Below, in pieces: positions 5,881 through 5,941 of a stretch of 5,941 nucleotides of DNA. The notes under the pieces are model-generated. The model was not told the origin of the DNA, ran no database searches, and was given only the letters and a program-made list of their open reading frames with translations. The DNA is taken from the NCBI GenBank assembly GCA_013815395.1, contig JACDGH010000174.1, forward strand, positions 1-5,941, in the 5' to 3' direction. The stretch is from Parachlamydiaceae bacterium. GTDB lineage: Bacteria > Chlamydiota > Chlamydiia > Chlamydiales > Parachlamydiaceae. Both the position numbers and the translations under genes were made by a program. Numbering within the stretch: the first letter of the stretch is position 1; each line of letters opens with the position of its first letter.

Positions 5881-5941
5881 TTCAGAGCGGGTGAGACTAG
5901 GCAGGTTAATTTAAGTAAACAAATCTCTAATAGTCGTATTC

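Larger units (their letters stand above)
5456..5941. other. 486-bp non-coding region upstream of mutL
   Basis: No convincing gene is present. The right part (5717-5900) is unusually dense in inverted repeats and homopolymer tracts; the left part (5456-5632) is AT-rich and carries the mutL promoter candidate. A plus-strand frame of 80 codons (5633-5875) lacks a Shine-Dalgarno sequence, runs through the A9 tract and all the hairpins, and is judged non-coding. A minus-strand frame entering from the right edge stays open to about 5845 and might be the tail of a neighbouring gene, but nothing in it is recognisable. Confidence 0.5.

Overview
The window reads as a piece of a chlamydial chromosome, most likely an amoeba-associated (environmental) Chlamydiales lineage. 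The main reason is gene order. A mutL gene is followed 13 bp later, on the same strand, by a short aminopeptidase P gene (pepP). This mutL-pepP pair is the arrangement I recall from Chlamydia trachomatis (CT575-CT574). The third gene, a large PhoR/WalK-type sensor histidine kinase, is more than the reduced pathogenic chlamydiae usually carry, which points to an environmental relative. The assignment is inference from order and protein style; no search was possible.

Layout, read along the minus strand from right to left. Positions 5456-5941 are a 486-bp non-coding block rich in inverted repeats. It holds a probable minus-strand terminator (about 5747-5775), a plus-strand terminator-like hairpin (about 5804-5836), a further hairpin (5855-5869) and the likely mutL promoter (5521-5549), which is overlapped by a perfect 12-bp palindrome. 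mutL runs 5455-3467. pepP runs 3453-2353 and starts behind a good Shine-Dalgarno sequence in the 13-bp gap. After a 79-bp AT-rich gap with its own promoter candidate (2303-2331) comes the histidine kinase, 2273-504. Positions 1-503 have no convincing gene. They hold a long inverted repeat at the very left edge (1-88), a GC-rich hairpin (90-107) and a weak hairpin at the kinase stop codon.

Function: MutL is the mismatch-repair ATPase that links mismatch recognition by MutS to downstream steps. PepP trims residues before proline. The kinase senses an envelope signal and passes phosphate to a response regulator not encoded here. mutL and pepP look co-transcribed and translationally coupled, but no functional link between repair and proline peptide hydrolysis is evident. 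The kinase may be read from its own promoter or by read-through.

I see no phage, CRISPR array, intact insertion sequence, tRNA or rRNA, and no clear undescribed multi-gene system. The points most worth a second look are the degenerate endonuclease signature in the MutL C-terminal domain, the overlapping RNA structures upstream of mutL, and the inverted repeat at the left edge.
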